DNA from: Acholoe squamosa
Lineage: Eukaryota > Annelida > Polychaeta > Phyllodocida > Polynoidae
Direction of reading: 5' to 3'
Assembly: GCA_949317995.1 (NCBI GenBank)
Contig: OX439035.1
Span: forward strand, 2,153,181-2,217,180
Length of the DNA stretch: 64,000 nucleotides
Shown here: positions 27,301 through 34,344 of the stretch, one piece after another
How positions within the stretch are numbered: position 1 is the first letter of the stretch
Layout of the letters: every line of letters starts with the position of its first letter
Notes under the pieces: model-generated
What the model was told of the DNA's origin: nothing
What the model saw: the letters and a program-made list of their open reading frames with translations, nothing else
The model's database searches: none
Made by a program: the position numbers and the translations under genes

Positions 27301-30300
27301 TTTTTGTTTATTCAAATTCTATAAGGGAGCGTTCATTATTTATGGCAGGGGGGGTGAGCAAATGAGGGGGGGAGGTCAAAATTTTTAGGGGTATTCAGAG
27401 GGGGGGGGGTCATTTTTTTTCAGCCTATTGTGAGAGGGGGGGTTCATTTTTTTTTTCAACCTATTCCTGAGGGGCGGCGCAATTCCTTTTTTTGGGGTAT
27501 TCGCCAACACAATGTAAAATTTCACAACACAACACGATTTTTTTTCGCGACACGTCGCAAAGTTCACAATTCTCCACCAAGTAATAGTACTTATTAATGA
27601 TTGCAGCCACAATTTTGCCCAACATTTTCTTATTACCTATCATTCATATCCATTTAATCATGTTGGTGCAAACTATAAAAACAGATTAATTGGTCGTAAT
27701 AACAAAGGGCGACGGTGCGTCTCTGTCCGGAGACCCAAGACCCGAGGTCCGAGGGCTGGGCCAGTAGTACAGGAGAGAAAGAATCGAGCCAATGAAAGGA
27801 ACTGAGTTCCCCGACCGTCCTTGGTCTCGAATTGCTGCTGACTTCTGTTATCATGTTGGAACAAACTACCTAGTAGTTGTTGACTACTATTTAAGGGATA
27901 TTGAGACAAGCAAAGTCACTAAAGGAGTTGACGCCGCACAGACTGTCGCCAAACTTAAGAAAATATTTGTTCATCAGGGCATCCCCGATATACTTGTCAC
28001 AGACAATGGACCTCAGTTCAGTGCAAGAGACTTTGCAAACTTTGTAGATGAGTGGAAATTTGTACATGTAACATCTTCGCTGAGATATCCACAGTCAAAT
28101 GGTGAGGCCGAGCGAGCCGTACAGACAGTCAGAGGTATTCTCAACAAAGCTACTGATGTGGACTTAGCATTATTAATGTACCGAAACACACCACTCCATA
28201 ATGGCTTCTCACCAGCGCAACTAAATATGGGCAGGAAATTAAAGACCAGAGTCCCCTGCTATCCATCTGAACTCTTACCAAGCACACCAGACCCGGTTGT
28301 TGTATGAAAAAAGGAGAGGATGTACAGAGCCAGTATGAAACTGAACTATGACCAACGACACCGTGTGAAAGAAGCCGGAGAGTTATGAGCAGGTGACAAA
28401 GTGTGGCTCCCTGATCTCAAGACTCATGGCACAATTGTAGGCAAAGCCAATGGACCGAGATCATATGTCATCTCAACCCCAACAGGCCTCCTGAGGCGAA
28501 ACCGCCGTATGACTAGAAATGTTGGACTACCACCTGCTACACTACCAATACCAGGTCCACCTAATACAGGACCTATTCCAGCAGTTCATCCTCCTACACC
28601 AAGACGTGACATACCATCACATGCAGTCACCCCTAGGGTTGACTCACCTAACAAACCAACACTGAGGATTGATCAGCCGGGTACCCCTTCATATGTGAAT
28701 GAACCTGATGACCCGCCAGGGGCTGATACTACTGAGCCTCGTAGGTCTGGGAGAGCCAGATCTGCACCTAAGCGTCTGATTGAAAACATGGAAAAGACTC
28801 AATGAGATATCAGTTTAGTTTAACTTGAGAGATAATTTCATAGCAAGATACTAGCTATAATCATGTTCTTATTTGGTTGATAAGTATTATTCATTCATGA
28901 ACATTTCAAGACAAAGAGATTAATAAGTGAGCTACTCATTTTGATCGATAGGTATTATTCATCTATGAACATTTCAAGACAAAGAGACTAATAAGTGAAC
29001 TTCTCATTTTCAAAAAAAAAAGGAGATGTGGTATGACCGGTATGCCTATATGGTGCTGCCACCAGTGACTGTGTGGGGAACTAAAAAGTAAAGTGAGTGG
29101 GTTGAGTGGGACACAACTTTGGGGGTTTAGGAAGCGGAGATCAGCATGTCAACATGTGGAACTGAATTTGTAACACTACAAGTCTACTCTACATTAAAGA
29201 ACTTCAAGAACTAATCTTCTAAATGTTTGCTCAATAGAGTATCCAACAATTGCCAAAGGCGATCAGCCCAGCCTGAGGACCGAGGGCCTTGGGTTTCCGG
29301 AACAGAGACAAACCGAAGCCCTTTGTTTACGTTCTGACACGAGAAAAAGCTTTGATTTTCCTTAAAATAATTCACAAATAAGACAGAAAAGCCACAAACA
29401 GGAAGTGAGACTGGAAGTACTTTTATGGGTCCCCTGACCCAACATGCACTCTCAACCAATCAGATTGCAGGAAAGGCGACCCAACTGCACTTGAGTGTTA
29501 GAACAACTTGCTTACATCACTAGACCTGGTGCTCCTTTAGACATTGCTTAAAGGTGCTCATGATTTTATTTTTAAAATTCAATAGTACCTCCCATATATA
29601 ACGTGTGATTTGTGGATAAGGCACACTGTAGGAGCAAATTCAAAAGATCAAATGAGAATATGAAGTTGGCTCCAGAAATTCCAAAAACATTCTTGGGAGA
29701 TACTCTCATACTCCATTATTATTGCTCCCATGCTGTACTACTTAACTAATGTGGTACAGTAATAAAAAAGTATTCTCTTGCATGAAGTTTGTATTTAGGA
29801 ATGTTTTAGTCCTGACTACCATAATGTCTTGCATATAAGGCGTGTCTTAGGCCTATGTGCGAATCAGAGCCCAGGTGCGCCTTATAGGATCAGCCTGAGT
29901 TAAGGGTGCATCTTATATGTGGGGTTTATTCAAATATCATTTGATACATAAAATGATTTACCCTAAAAAACATGTAAATAGCCCCCCACCTCCATCACAC
30001 CTATGGGTAAAGCTAATGAATGCTGTAAAGGTGTTGGGCAGTATCAGCTCCCCTCCAACCCTACCAGTACTCTATGGTGGCCATAGCTTTTCACACCTTC
30101 CCATGTGACACTCACACCATCCAATGCCACCCTCACTCCATCCCATGCCGCCCTCACACCCTCCAATGTCGCGGTAACACAACTTAGGCCTATTCAATGT
30201 ACATGTAGGTTGGCTTTTACAGCATATGTCAAAGGGTTGGGGTGCACCTTATATAAGAGTTTTTTAAAATATTTATCCAGAAGCAGTAGGTGTGCCTTAT

Positions 30301-33300
30301 ATGCAAAACACACATCCCTGAGTTAGGGGTGCACCTTATACATGAGCTCCGCCTTATATACGCGGGAGATTACGGTAAACTTTATTTTCAATAATCTTGG
30401 TGGCCAAAAGAGATCGCAAAGCACATTTTTCTGTAATTCCAATTACCATTTTCTTATTCCATGTACCGGGTAATTAGTTCAGGGTGTCAGGAGCAGTGAA
30501 CCATTATCAAATCACCTTATCATCTTATATCTGGCACAAGGGTCTTCTGTCAAGAAAGAGATAATGGTAAACATTCTCCAATCTGTTGTGGACCATCAGA
30601 GTAGATGACAGCAGTGGCTTTCTAGAAGTATACATAGAAAAGCATGTCTCTTGAGCTGAGAGGTGCCAGCAAAGTTCTTGGTGGTAAGAAAGTCACCTAC
30701 TATAATTACAGCAACTACTGATCAGAACCTCCAGTTTCTAACCCTTAGTTTCACTTTTGAAATCAATGCTTTTGCTATTGATATCCATCACACCTACTAA
30801 ACTAATGTTAAAAAATGAGATCAGAATGAAATTGAAACACTAGAAAAATCTCAAAAAGTTTGTCTTTGTATGCGCAAATTTTGAAAAAGACAGCTGCAAG
30901 TGCTTCAATCATTACAGTTAGTCAGGAATAGGTTGCATGATATAGCTGGCTAAGACATCCTGTATTTCCCTGTGTATTACTAAAAGCCCGTACGGGCTTG
31001 TAAACACACTTAACCCATTAAGGGCTGGCTATAAGAGGACTTTGAAAGGCTAGAGGACTGAATTTTGAGCAGTACATTTACCAGGGGGCGGGAGGGTCCA
31101 AGGTATAATACACTATCCATGACTTTGATATCATTTTTAACCATTGTACAATGTCTATCACTGTAAACTTCTCAGATTCGAATTCCTCAGCCTGAAAATA
31201 GGTAATTACCATCATCATACCAAAAACAGTAATTCAATTAAGTCTCTCTCAAATTTCCAAACATGGCTGCCACATAATATATCTATGTCGATTATACTCA
31301 ACATCAGGCCCTACAAATTAGGAGTGTCATTGATATCCAATTTATTTCGATTTTGATTATCACTATTTTTATCTCGATATCCCGAATATATCGACTATCA
31401 TGATACAGGCCAAAATGGCCTTGATCTGGACGTTCTAACAGTGAAAGAATTGTTCAAATACTCCAATTAGAACAGATGTTAGAGCCACTAGTATATTTCC
31501 TCTCTTCGGCAAAAAAGTGAAGCATTGAAAAATAATTTTTGAAGTCCTTAAATATTTTATACTTGATTTTTTTTCCATATCACCAGGTAATTTGTTCAAT
31601 AACTCTGGTTCTAGTAGGAATTTTTACAAAATTTTTACAGTTTTAGAAAGGTCTAGATCTGTACTTTTGGGGTAATAAAGACTGTATCGATATAATGGTA
31701 TTATCGATGCGATAATCGATGTTTTGTAAATGGCGACGTATCGATATGGTATGTATCGATGACACTCCTACCCTACATGGTGTTGAAAATACTCAACATC
31801 CGCCCCTACATGGATGTTGAGTATTCTCAACATCAGGCCTTAATGGGTTAAGTGGCAAATTTACCAGGATTATAAACAGGGCAGGCTTATACACAGGGCA
31901 GGCTTATATTTCTCTACATGAAATAATGAGGGAGTGGCAAACAGTTTGCTCAAGACTTATCTATGGTTTGTACATCATTCTTTAAACATTTTCTATAATC
32001 CTTTATCTTTCTTTGCATGAAATATAAGGGTAGCGGAAATTGATATAGCTGAAAAAATATATAAATACCATATGTTGAAGTATGGTAATGGTCCAAAATG
32101 CTTTTTCATTGAGCACAGAGGCCATACACAGGGAAATATAGTACCCACTTAAACTGCATCAGTAGTGGCCCATGTTAGTGCCAACTATGGAGGAGCCTTC
32201 AAATTAGGTACTTTTTATACAGATGTCAATCAATCAATGGCAGGGTATTCACATTTCAATTTTTCAAAAGATCGGAACCATTTTGAAAAAGGCTTTGTAT
32301 TTATACAAAATGAAAGCTGGCCAACGGCTGATAGCTTTTACGACATTCTACAACGGACACCCCATTTTTAACATAATAATTGGAATGATTTAAATTCAGG
32401 TAGAATACACTTTAGCTGGCGCACATCTTGCTGCACATTAGGATTAGCATAGGGTTAGCATTAGGGTAGCTAAAGGGTTCACTTCAGCACCGGCTAAAGT
32501 GCATTAGTCCCTCAATTTCTCCTAATATGACAGGAATGAAGAGACCTGATGTACACAGACTTTGTTGAACATGGTTAAATGTATAAGGTAATGTGATGGG
32601 AATCATTTTCTTTCAATCAGTTCTAAGGGGGGGGGGGGTCATTTTTTTTCAACCCATTCCTAAGGGGGGGGTCACTTTTTTCAACCTATTCCCAGGGGGG
32701 GGGTAATTTTTTTTGGACATATCCGTTCTGCCAGATTGGCACCCCCCCTGCCATAAATAATGAACGCTCCCTAAGAGAGGGATATTATCATGGTTTTCAA
32801 GTGCTTTGTGCATTGAGAACATTTGGAAATGCATTGAGGGAAGTGCTGGTGGAAGCATTTGACCTGACAGTTAGTACTTCTGTGAGAACTGGGCACTCAA
32901 CCAATCTGGCAGATTAGATAGACTACCAACACTGCAACAGACACCTTTGGTCTCTGAGGTTCCCTCAGAGTGTCTACGGAGTACGATCAAGTATGAGTGC
33001 CAGAGACTCAGAGTGGCCCAGTGGGCGTACTCCGTAGACCTCCAAGGGTCCTGACCCTCAAAGACCAAAGATGACTGTTGGTACCAGTAGTTTTAATATC
33101 TACTCAGCTAATCTGGCAGAGTGACCAACTCTCATAGAAGTACTTACTATAGTCAAAAAATTGTGGCCCCCCCCAAACCGGAGGCGCGGAGAATTTTCGC
33201 GCCCCTCTTTGAAAAAAAAAAGGAATACACAAAATAAATTCACATTCTTCACAACTAGGAAGCTACTACTTTCACACCTGCTTTGAATACACAAGAAATT

Positions 33301-34344
33301 GATAAGGAAAAAAAAATAAAGGAAATTAAATAGAAATTGAAACAACAATGGAATACACACACAAAAAAAAAGTCACATTCTTCACAACTAGGAAGCTACT
33401 ACTTTCACACCTGCTTTGAATACACAAGAAATTGAAAAAAAAAATAAAGGAAATTAATTAGAAATTGAAAAACCCCACACATTCACACCTGAATTCTATT
33501 ATTTTATTAAAATGGCAAATAAATCATAGAAGATATATGGTTGAAACAAATGTAAGACATGTGATTTAATTGTGTTTATGTATGGATTCAATATAGAAAG
33601 CACATCTGAATTTTTTTTATTTTTTTTTTTCAACATTTTTTCTTAATAATTTTTTCATATAATTTTCAATCAAGTGTAACATGGAAAGTGTCATAGATAT
33701 GCATGATTAATGAAGATAGGTGATAGATGTGGGATGGACCCTGGTTTAAAAGTTGGGGCCATCAGTCTCATTTTCTAGGGCCATCAATCTCATTTTCTAG
33801 GGCCATCGGTCCCTGGGGCCATGGGTCCCGGTACCTTGGCATGTATGCACGGGTTGCCCCTACTTCGGTAAGGGAGTGATCATTTTTTAACAACAGGGGG
33901 GGCTGGTGGGTTTGCGCGCGGACGCGCGAAAAAAATTCCGGCCCCCCCTCTCGACGGGTCAAAATTTTTTCGACCCCCCCCCTCGGGAGGTGAAAAATCG
34001 CATGCGAACGCCCCTTTTGACCTATAGTAACACGCAGGCTTTTTCACTGAAAACAGGTGAAATTATTTTGACCCCCCCTAGTCAAGGGGGCAAAAAAATT
34101 CTGACCCCCCTGGTCGAGGGGTTGAAAAAATTCTGACCCCCCCTCAAACCCACCAGCCCGCCCCCCCCCCCCTGTTGTTAAAAAATGATCACTCCCTAAG
34201 GCTAAGCCTAAGGCTACGAGACTGAGTGGCTAAGGTGGGCGAGGCTCCTGTCTACCCCCGTCTCACCTTCATAAACTCTTCCTTGTTGAAGCTCAGGTTG
34301 ACCGGACTGGCCGGCAGCGTCCTCTTCAACGACTCAGATATCAT
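208..34344 (-). CDS. COG2: COG2, conserved oligomeric Golgi complex subunit 2 (complete, 18 coding exons)
   Basis: COG2 belongs to lobe A of the COG tethering complex on the cytosolic face of the Golgi, which captures retrograde vesicles and keeps glycosylation enzymes in place (family knowledge). I assembled 18 exons with GT-AG borders and matching phases: 2160 nt, 719 residues, against about 738 in human. The N-terminal COG2 domain covers roughly residues 20-150 (MIELINKDYADFVNLS), the middle holds CLRTYATIDK and GYDFIVNAVWPEV, and the C-terminal domain holds TPRLYRRTN and KMEESLKRLK. No signal peptide or membrane segment is seen, as expected for a peripheral protein. The start ATG (34342-34344) has a good context (CACC before it). 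Introns carry nearly all the repeats of the left half; introns 1, 4 and 15 are about 8.7, 8.4 and 5.7 kb. Only the variant ATTAAA (45-50) was seen as a possible poly(A) signal. Confidence 0.97.
498..666 (-). CDS. COG2: COG2 coding exon 17
   Basis: Residues 632-688: SDVLTSVRKMEESLKRLK and SDDDKIRLQLLLDV, nearly identical to the vertebrate C-terminus. Acceptor cag, donor gtaaga, ends in phase 0. Confidence 0.97.
744..1545. repeat. 50-bp minisatellite in COG2 intron 16
   Basis: About eight near-perfect tandem units of 50 bp from 1110 to 1540, containing GTCAGGGAGTGAGGGG, plus a stray unit at 744-790. Between them (790-1100) are short CTCGGAAGCAG repeats and a segment (888-1000) that is the empty-site paralogue of the 5.4-kb insertion in intron 1. 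Confidence 0.93.
1693..1829 (-). CDS. COG2: COG2 coding exon 16
   Basis: Residues 587-632: VPTKASGYVTNLLRPLL. The VPT start joins RRTNRD of exon 15 exactly as in vertebrate COG2. Acceptor tag, donor gtgagt, ends in phase 2. Confidence 0.95.
1930..2870. mobile_element. TA-flanked element with CCATAAATTC ends, carrying a nested 237-bp element
   Basis: Inverted ends TACCATAAATTC at 1930 and GAATTTATGGTA at 2870 bound 941 bp. The 237-bp element at 2027-2263 is inserted inside it. No transposase frame is seen, so it is non-autonomous. Confidence 0.65.
2027..2263. mobile_element. 237-bp TA-flanked MITE, copy 1
   Basis: Ends TACCGTAAACTCCCGCG and CGCGGGAGTTTACGGTA are inverted repeats bounded by TA. 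The interior repeats GCGTCTTATACG. Same exact length as the copies at 3065 and 39478. Confidence 0.85.
2945..3020. repeat. Isolated copy of the 74-bp exon-15-derived unit
   Basis: Contains the GTCGCGGTGTGTCACTGA signature of the array at 4440-7576, cut off by the TTAA of the piggyBac-like MITE at 3021. It shows that the MITE jumped into the array. Confidence 0.8.
3065..3301. mobile_element. 237-bp TA-flanked MITE, copy 2
   Basis: TACCGTAATCTCCCGCG / CGCGGGAGATTACGGTA inverted ends; 237 bp, same orientation and interior as copy 1. Confidence 0.87.
3325..4273. mobile_element. TA-flanked element, CCGTAAAAC ends, copy 1
   Basis: TACCGTAAAAC at 3325 and GAGGTTTTACGGTA ending at 4273 bound 949 bp with several GGCTTATGA/TCTACCCCC subterminal motifs. 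Non-autonomous; a shorter relative is at 34761-34964. Confidence 0.75.
4440..7576. repeat. 74-bp satellite founded on the COG2 exon 15 donor
   Basis: About 42 tandem units of 74 bp in intron 15. On the minus strand each carries the last 40 or so bases of exon 15 (coding SDTPRLYRRTNRD) plus the donor GTAGGTACC, then 30 bp of intron. The unit at 7535-7576 is the real exon end. Variants with ACCATATAG recur at 300-bp spacing, showing a higher-order repeat. Confidence 0.95.
7535..7680 (-). CDS. COG2: COG2 coding exon 15
   Basis: Residues 538-586, ending in SDTPRLYRRTNRD, the family's RLYRRTN motif. Acceptor cag, donor gtaggt, phase 0. The last 42 or so exon bases and the donor are the founder of the 74-bp array that follows in intron 15. 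Confidence 0.96.
7800..7875 (-). CDS. COG2: COG2 coding exon 14
   Basis: Residues 513-538: APGIYTSVVQPHVAQLGL. Acceptor cag behind an A/T tract, donor gttact, ends in phase 1. Assigned from position and phase as much as from similarity. Confidence 0.88.
7876..8105. other. COG2 intron 13
   Basis: Short intron. A TTAACACGTTTAAGAG stretch at about 7903 looks like a decayed piggyBac-type end; nothing else recognised. Confidence 0.4.
8106..8258 (-). CDS. COG2: COG2 coding exon 13
   Basis: Residues 462-512: a polar, proline/serine/glutamine-rich linker, then RSQVVLLMADCRTF where the fold resumes. Low conservation of the linker is usual here. Acceptor cag, donor gtacgg, phase 0. Confidence 0.92.
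8259..8593. other. COG2 intron 12, nothing recognised
   Basis: Apparently unique sequence between exons 12 and 13, with no repeat or further reading frame I can support. Confidence 0.6.
8594..8760 (-). CDS. COG2: COG2 coding exon 12
   Basis: Residues 406-461: TLWSCIHRCW and FWKLTLQLISRYTTW, conserved in position with vertebrate COG2. Acceptor tag, donor gtaagg, ends in phase 0. Confidence 0.96.
9095..9403. mobile_element. Harbinger-like MITE with TTA duplication
   Basis: TTA at 9095-9097 and 9401-9403 flank a 303-bp element. The 33-bp inverted ends start GGCCACACC on the left and GGCCAAACC on the right, sharing AATAAGTTGGT. TWA duplications with G-rich ends are typical of PIF/Harbinger elements. 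It lies in COG2 intron 11. Confidence 0.8.
9444..9505 (-). CDS. COG2: COG2 coding exon 11
   Basis: Residues 385-406: FQEIAGNLESVLATPF matches the vertebrate FREIAGSLE segment. Acceptor cag, donor gtgagt, 62 nt. Confidence 0.94.
9610..10600. repeat. 40-bp satellite made from a piggyBac-like MITE end
   Basis: About 24 units of 40-41 bp, each with CAGCCTTTAAGGGCGGC and AATGCATTAATACATC. These match the terminal module of the MITE family (TTAAGGGCGGC next to ATGCATTAATG). Located in COG2 intron 10, head to tail with the 21-bp array. Confidence 0.92.
10617..10870. repeat. 21-bp satellite made from a MITE hairpin module
   Basis: Twelve units of 21 bp (GAATGCAGCACTGGAATGCAT pattern), one with AAG for ATG. 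The next bases, AGTAACTCACCAAGGCAG, continue into the same MITE module. The unit is seven codons, so long false reading frames appear in several frames. Confidence 0.93.
10929..11010. repeat. Triplicated COG2 exon 10 donor region
   Basis: Three direct copies of about 30 bp with ATTTGGAAGTAGAC. Minus-strand reading gives CTACTTCCAAATAAG followed by GTCAGT: exon 10 end plus donor, repeated twice into the intron. Confidence 0.88.
10990..11129 (-). CDS. COG2: COG2 coding exon 10
   Basis: Residues 339-385: CGSQASIKRLRAHPSY and KWSLPVYFQI. Acceptor tag, donor gtcagt, ends in phase 2. The last 15 or so exon bases plus donor are repeated twice more just downstream. Confidence 0.96.
11260..11336. mobile_element. 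SINE-like repeat fragment (copy in COG2 intron 9)
   Basis: Matches the 5' half of the 185-bp SINE-like repeat at 44688: TAACGCCATTT, TATTCATGGCGAGAA, AATTTCACAG. Confidence 0.65.
11592..11715 (-). CDS. COG2: COG2 coding exon 9
   Basis: Residues 297-338: GYDFIVNAVWPEV and FAPGNPNVFHE, both strongly conserved in the family. Acceptor cag, donor gtaatc, ends in phase 0. Confidence 0.97.
11716..12829. other. COG2 intron 8, probably old repeat
   Basis: The part at 12060-12480 (GTTTTACGTCTGGGGGCC onward) has the feel of a dispersed repeat, but no second copy is in the window and no boundaries can be placed. The rest is A/T-rich unique sequence. Confidence 0.35.
12830..12942 (-). CDS. COG2: COG2 coding exon 8
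   Basis: Residues 260-297: VITEQFISQNPQGL and DFIPKHC. Acceptor cag, donor gtaagt, ends in phase 2. Confidence 0.96.
13122..13301 (-). CDS. COG2: COG2 coding exon 7
   Basis: Residues 200-259. Contains CLRTYATIDKMRDAE, almost identical to vertebrate COG2. Acceptor is tag, directly preceded by an array of about 15 copies of the same acceptor region, most with cag. Donor gtaagg, phase 0. Confidence 0.97.
13285..14215. repeat. 59-bp satellite founded on the COG2 exon 7 acceptor
   Basis: About 15 tandem units; each minus-strand unit holds CCCTTACAG followed by CGTTCACCAACA, a copy of the acceptor and first 12 or so bases of exon 7. Marker variants recur exactly 360 bp apart (13428, 13788, 14148; also 13572 and 13932), giving a six-unit higher-order repeat. 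Confidence 0.94.
14216..15085. other. COG2 intron 6, remainder
   Basis: 14216-14520 is GC-richer sequence of unknown origin. 14801-14875 is a stray unit of the 59-bp satellite. 14970-15060 has CTTATACACAG-type remnants of a TA-flanked element. No gene is seen. Confidence 0.45.
15086..15194 (-). CDS. COG2: COG2 coding exon 6
   Basis: Residues 163-199: LTGQLIERVATEFNKLQF, followed by LVEHIKP. Acceptor cag, donor gtaagt. Starts with the single base that completes a glycine codon from exon 5. Confidence 0.96.
15229..15420. mobile_element. piggyBac-like MITE, copy in COG2 intron 5
   Basis: TTAACCCTTTAAGAGCCGC at 15229, then hairpin arms GTGCATCATGCTCATTGG, AGCATGATGCATGAATGC and CATTCATGCATCATGACG, ending near GCATTAATGCAG. 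The right TTAA end is missing. Confidence 0.78.
15585..15685 (-). CDS. COG2: COG2 coding exon 5
   Basis: Residues 130-163: ACLQRLIAITESVDRMEKLL aligns with the helix after the paired lysines in vertebrate COG2. Acceptor tag, donor gtatgt, ends in phase 2. A ghost copy of its first 30 or so bases and its acceptor lies about 240 bp upstream. Confidence 0.95.
15720..15945. repeat. Ghost COG2 exon 5 border and old dispersed repeat
   Basis: 15903-15945 repeats the exon 5 acceptor and start (minus: ATATTGTAG then GCATGTCTAAGTTGCC). 15735-15890 resembles 36170-36295 (AAGCCCAAGG, CAGCAGC..TTTTG), an old dispersed repeat. Confidence 0.65.
16020..23935. repeat. 8-kb satellite (46-51 bp unit, about 160 copies) made from a MITE module
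   Basis: Fills most of COG2 intron 4. The unit carries ATAAGGTGAGCATCC, TACATGAATGTAGT and AACTCTGGGTGTGTATTA, with optional GAGT/CAGT/AAGT. It corresponds to the MITE's GTCAGCATGATGCATGAATGCAG...GAGTAACTC module; the last unit runs directly into an intact right MITE half. Confidence 0.93.
23900..24022. mobile_element. Right half of the founding piggyBac-like MITE
   Basis: After the final satellite unit come GGTGAGTAACTTGCC, TTCATGTATCATGACG, CATGATACATTAATGC and a terminus TTTTTAAAGGGG. This is the order found in other copies of the family. Confidence 0.72.
24104..24184 (-). CDS. COG2: COG2 coding exon 4
   Basis: Residues 103-129, charged helix with VEEKMEQQ, ending in KK. Acceptor cag after a T-rich tract, donor gttagt, phase 0. 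It lies 80 bp from the end of the 8-kb satellite in intron 4. Confidence 0.95.
24262..24450. mobile_element. TA-flanked element remnant
   Basis: TACTGTAAATTCCCTCG with ATAAGCCACACCC repeats marks the left end of a TA-flanked element; no matching right end was found. Confidence 0.5.
24460..24525 (-). CDS. COG2: COG2 coding exon 3
   Basis: Residues 81-102: VGVDKAINSLTSPL and QLRDEVM continue the N-terminal helical domain. Acceptor cag, donor gtcagt, phase 0 on both sides, 66 nt. Confidence 0.96.
24780..25140. mobile_element. piggyBac-like MITE with an internally amplified module
   Basis: Hairpin arms GTGCATCATGCCCATGGG and ATCATGATGCACCAATGC on the left, then about seven units of 28-29 bp (CAGGAATGCAGCCCTCACG + AGTAACTC) at 24902-25110, then the closing arm GCATTCATGCATTAT. 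Located in COG2 intron 2. Confidence 0.78.
25262..25345. mobile_element. piggyBac-like MITE fragment
   Basis: Hairpin pair GATGATGCACTAATGAAG and CACTTCATCGGTGCATC around a CAGTCTCACCAG loop, the family's central module alone. Confidence 0.65.
25422..25583 (-). CDS. COG2: COG2 coding exon 2
   Basis: Residues 27-80. Contains DDFNVDQFV and MIELINKDYADFVNLS, the best conserved stretch of the COG2 N-terminal domain. Acceptor cag, donor gtaaga, phase 0 on both sides. Confidence 0.98.
25617..25714. mobile_element. Short piggyBac-like MITE, right end intact
   Basis: CATACCCATTGGTCATCATGATG, then GCGGCCCTTAAAGGGTTAA ending at 25714 with the TTAA target. The left end is damaged (TTAGGGCTGCTGATAC). 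Located next to COG2 exon 2. Confidence 0.7.
25715..27110. other. COG2 intron 1, 5' flank of the Harbinger insertion
   Basis: 26221-26440 has one end of a Harbinger-like element (TTAGGGAGTGGTCA) with no right end. Nothing coding is supported elsewhere. 27110-27324 is the left flank of the 5.4-kb insertion, homologous to 780-975. Confidence 0.5.
27792..28805 (+). pseudogene. Ty3/gypsy retrotransposon integrase, decayed
   Basis: Fragment of a Ty3/gypsy Pol. The integrase core is clear: AADF holds the first Asp, LVTDNGPQF the second, and SNGEAERAV the Glu, with 35 residues between the last two (DD35E). YPQSNGEAERAV and PAQLNMGRK are typical of the K02A2.6-like group. Two in-frame TGA codons (28305-28307, 28386-28388) break an otherwise continuous frame that goes on through VWLPDLKTHG and a proline-rich tail to 28805. 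No protease, reverse transcriptase or RNase H is in front of it, so it is 5' truncated and inactive. Confidence 0.9.
28866..29010. repeat. Direct duplication behind the integrase
   Basis: Two copies of about 70 bp sharing GAACATTTCAAGACAAAGAG and TAATAAGTGA, in the non-coding 3' part of the retroelement. Confidence 0.75.
29012..29210 (+). mobile_element. Polypurine tract and start of a 3' LTR (putative)
   Basis: AAAAAAAAAAGGAGA (29012-29026) directly before TGTGGTATGACC is the usual layout of a polypurine tract and LTR start. The LTR end and the 5' partner are not identified. Confidence 0.5.
29817..30377. mobile_element. TA-flanked element (561 bp) related to the 237-bp family
   Basis: TACCATAATGTCTTGC on the left and GCGGGAGATTACGGTA on the right. 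The interior repeats GCACCTTATA. Nested in the Harbinger-like insertion. Confidence 0.65.
31010..31851. mobile_element. piggyBac-like element with TTAA flanks
   Basis: TTAA at 31010-31013 and 31848-31851 flank ends CCCATTAAGGGC and GGCCTTAATGGG. It contains the hAT-like element at 31317-31770 and CTCAACATC repeats. No transposase. Confidence 0.78.
31317..31770. mobile_element. hAT-like MITE with 8-bp duplication
   Basis: Flanked by CCCTACAA (31309-31316) and CCCTACAT (31771-31778). Ends TAGGAGTGTCATTGAT and ATCGATGACACTCCTA are inverted; subterminal ATCGAT/TCGATA motifs are frequent. 454 bp. Confidence 0.78.
33222..33476. repeat. Direct duplication of about 130 bp
   Basis: Two adjacent copies sharing CACATTCTTCACAACTAGG and CACCTGCTTTGAATACAC, about 132 bp apart, in COG2 intron 1. 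Confidence 0.85.
33869..34199. mobile_element. Harbinger-like MITE, TAA duplication (325 bp)
   Basis: TAA at 33869-33871 and 34197-34199; ends GGGAGTGATCATTTTTTAAC and its reverse complement; interior rich in G/C runs. Close to COG2 exon 1. Confidence 0.85.
34267..34344 (-). CDS. COG2: COG2 coding exon 1
   Basis: Residues 1-26, ATG at 34342-34344, ending in EEFMK before a gtgaga donor, phase 0. The ending matches the DEFMK that precedes the conserved D-F-x-V-D block in vertebrate COG2, which supports this as the true start exon. Confidence 0.93.

Larger units (their letters stand above)
27702..29325. repeat. Inverted pair flanking the integrase fragment
   Basis: About 60 bp at 27702-27762 (GGAGACCCAAGACCCGAGG) is the approximate reverse complement of 29266-29325 (CCTTGGGTTTCCGG). 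Not long terminal repeats, which would be direct; origin unknown. Confidence 0.6.
27325..32771. mobile_element. 5.4-kb Harbinger-like composite insertion with TAA duplication
   Basis: Perfect 30-bp inverted ends begin GGGAGCGTTCATTATTTATG; TAA flanks at 27322-27324 and 32772-32774. It interrupts a sequence whose uninterrupted paralogue is at about 888-1000. Inside are a Ty3/gypsy remnant, a TA-flanked element (29817), a TTAA-flanked element (31010) and a hAT-like element (31317). No Harbinger transposase is visible. Confidence 0.82.

Noticed and set aside
28401-28805. Proline-rich frame as an independent gene
   Set aside because: It is in the same frame as the gypsy integrase upstream, separated by in-frame stops, and forms the decayed Pol C-terminus.
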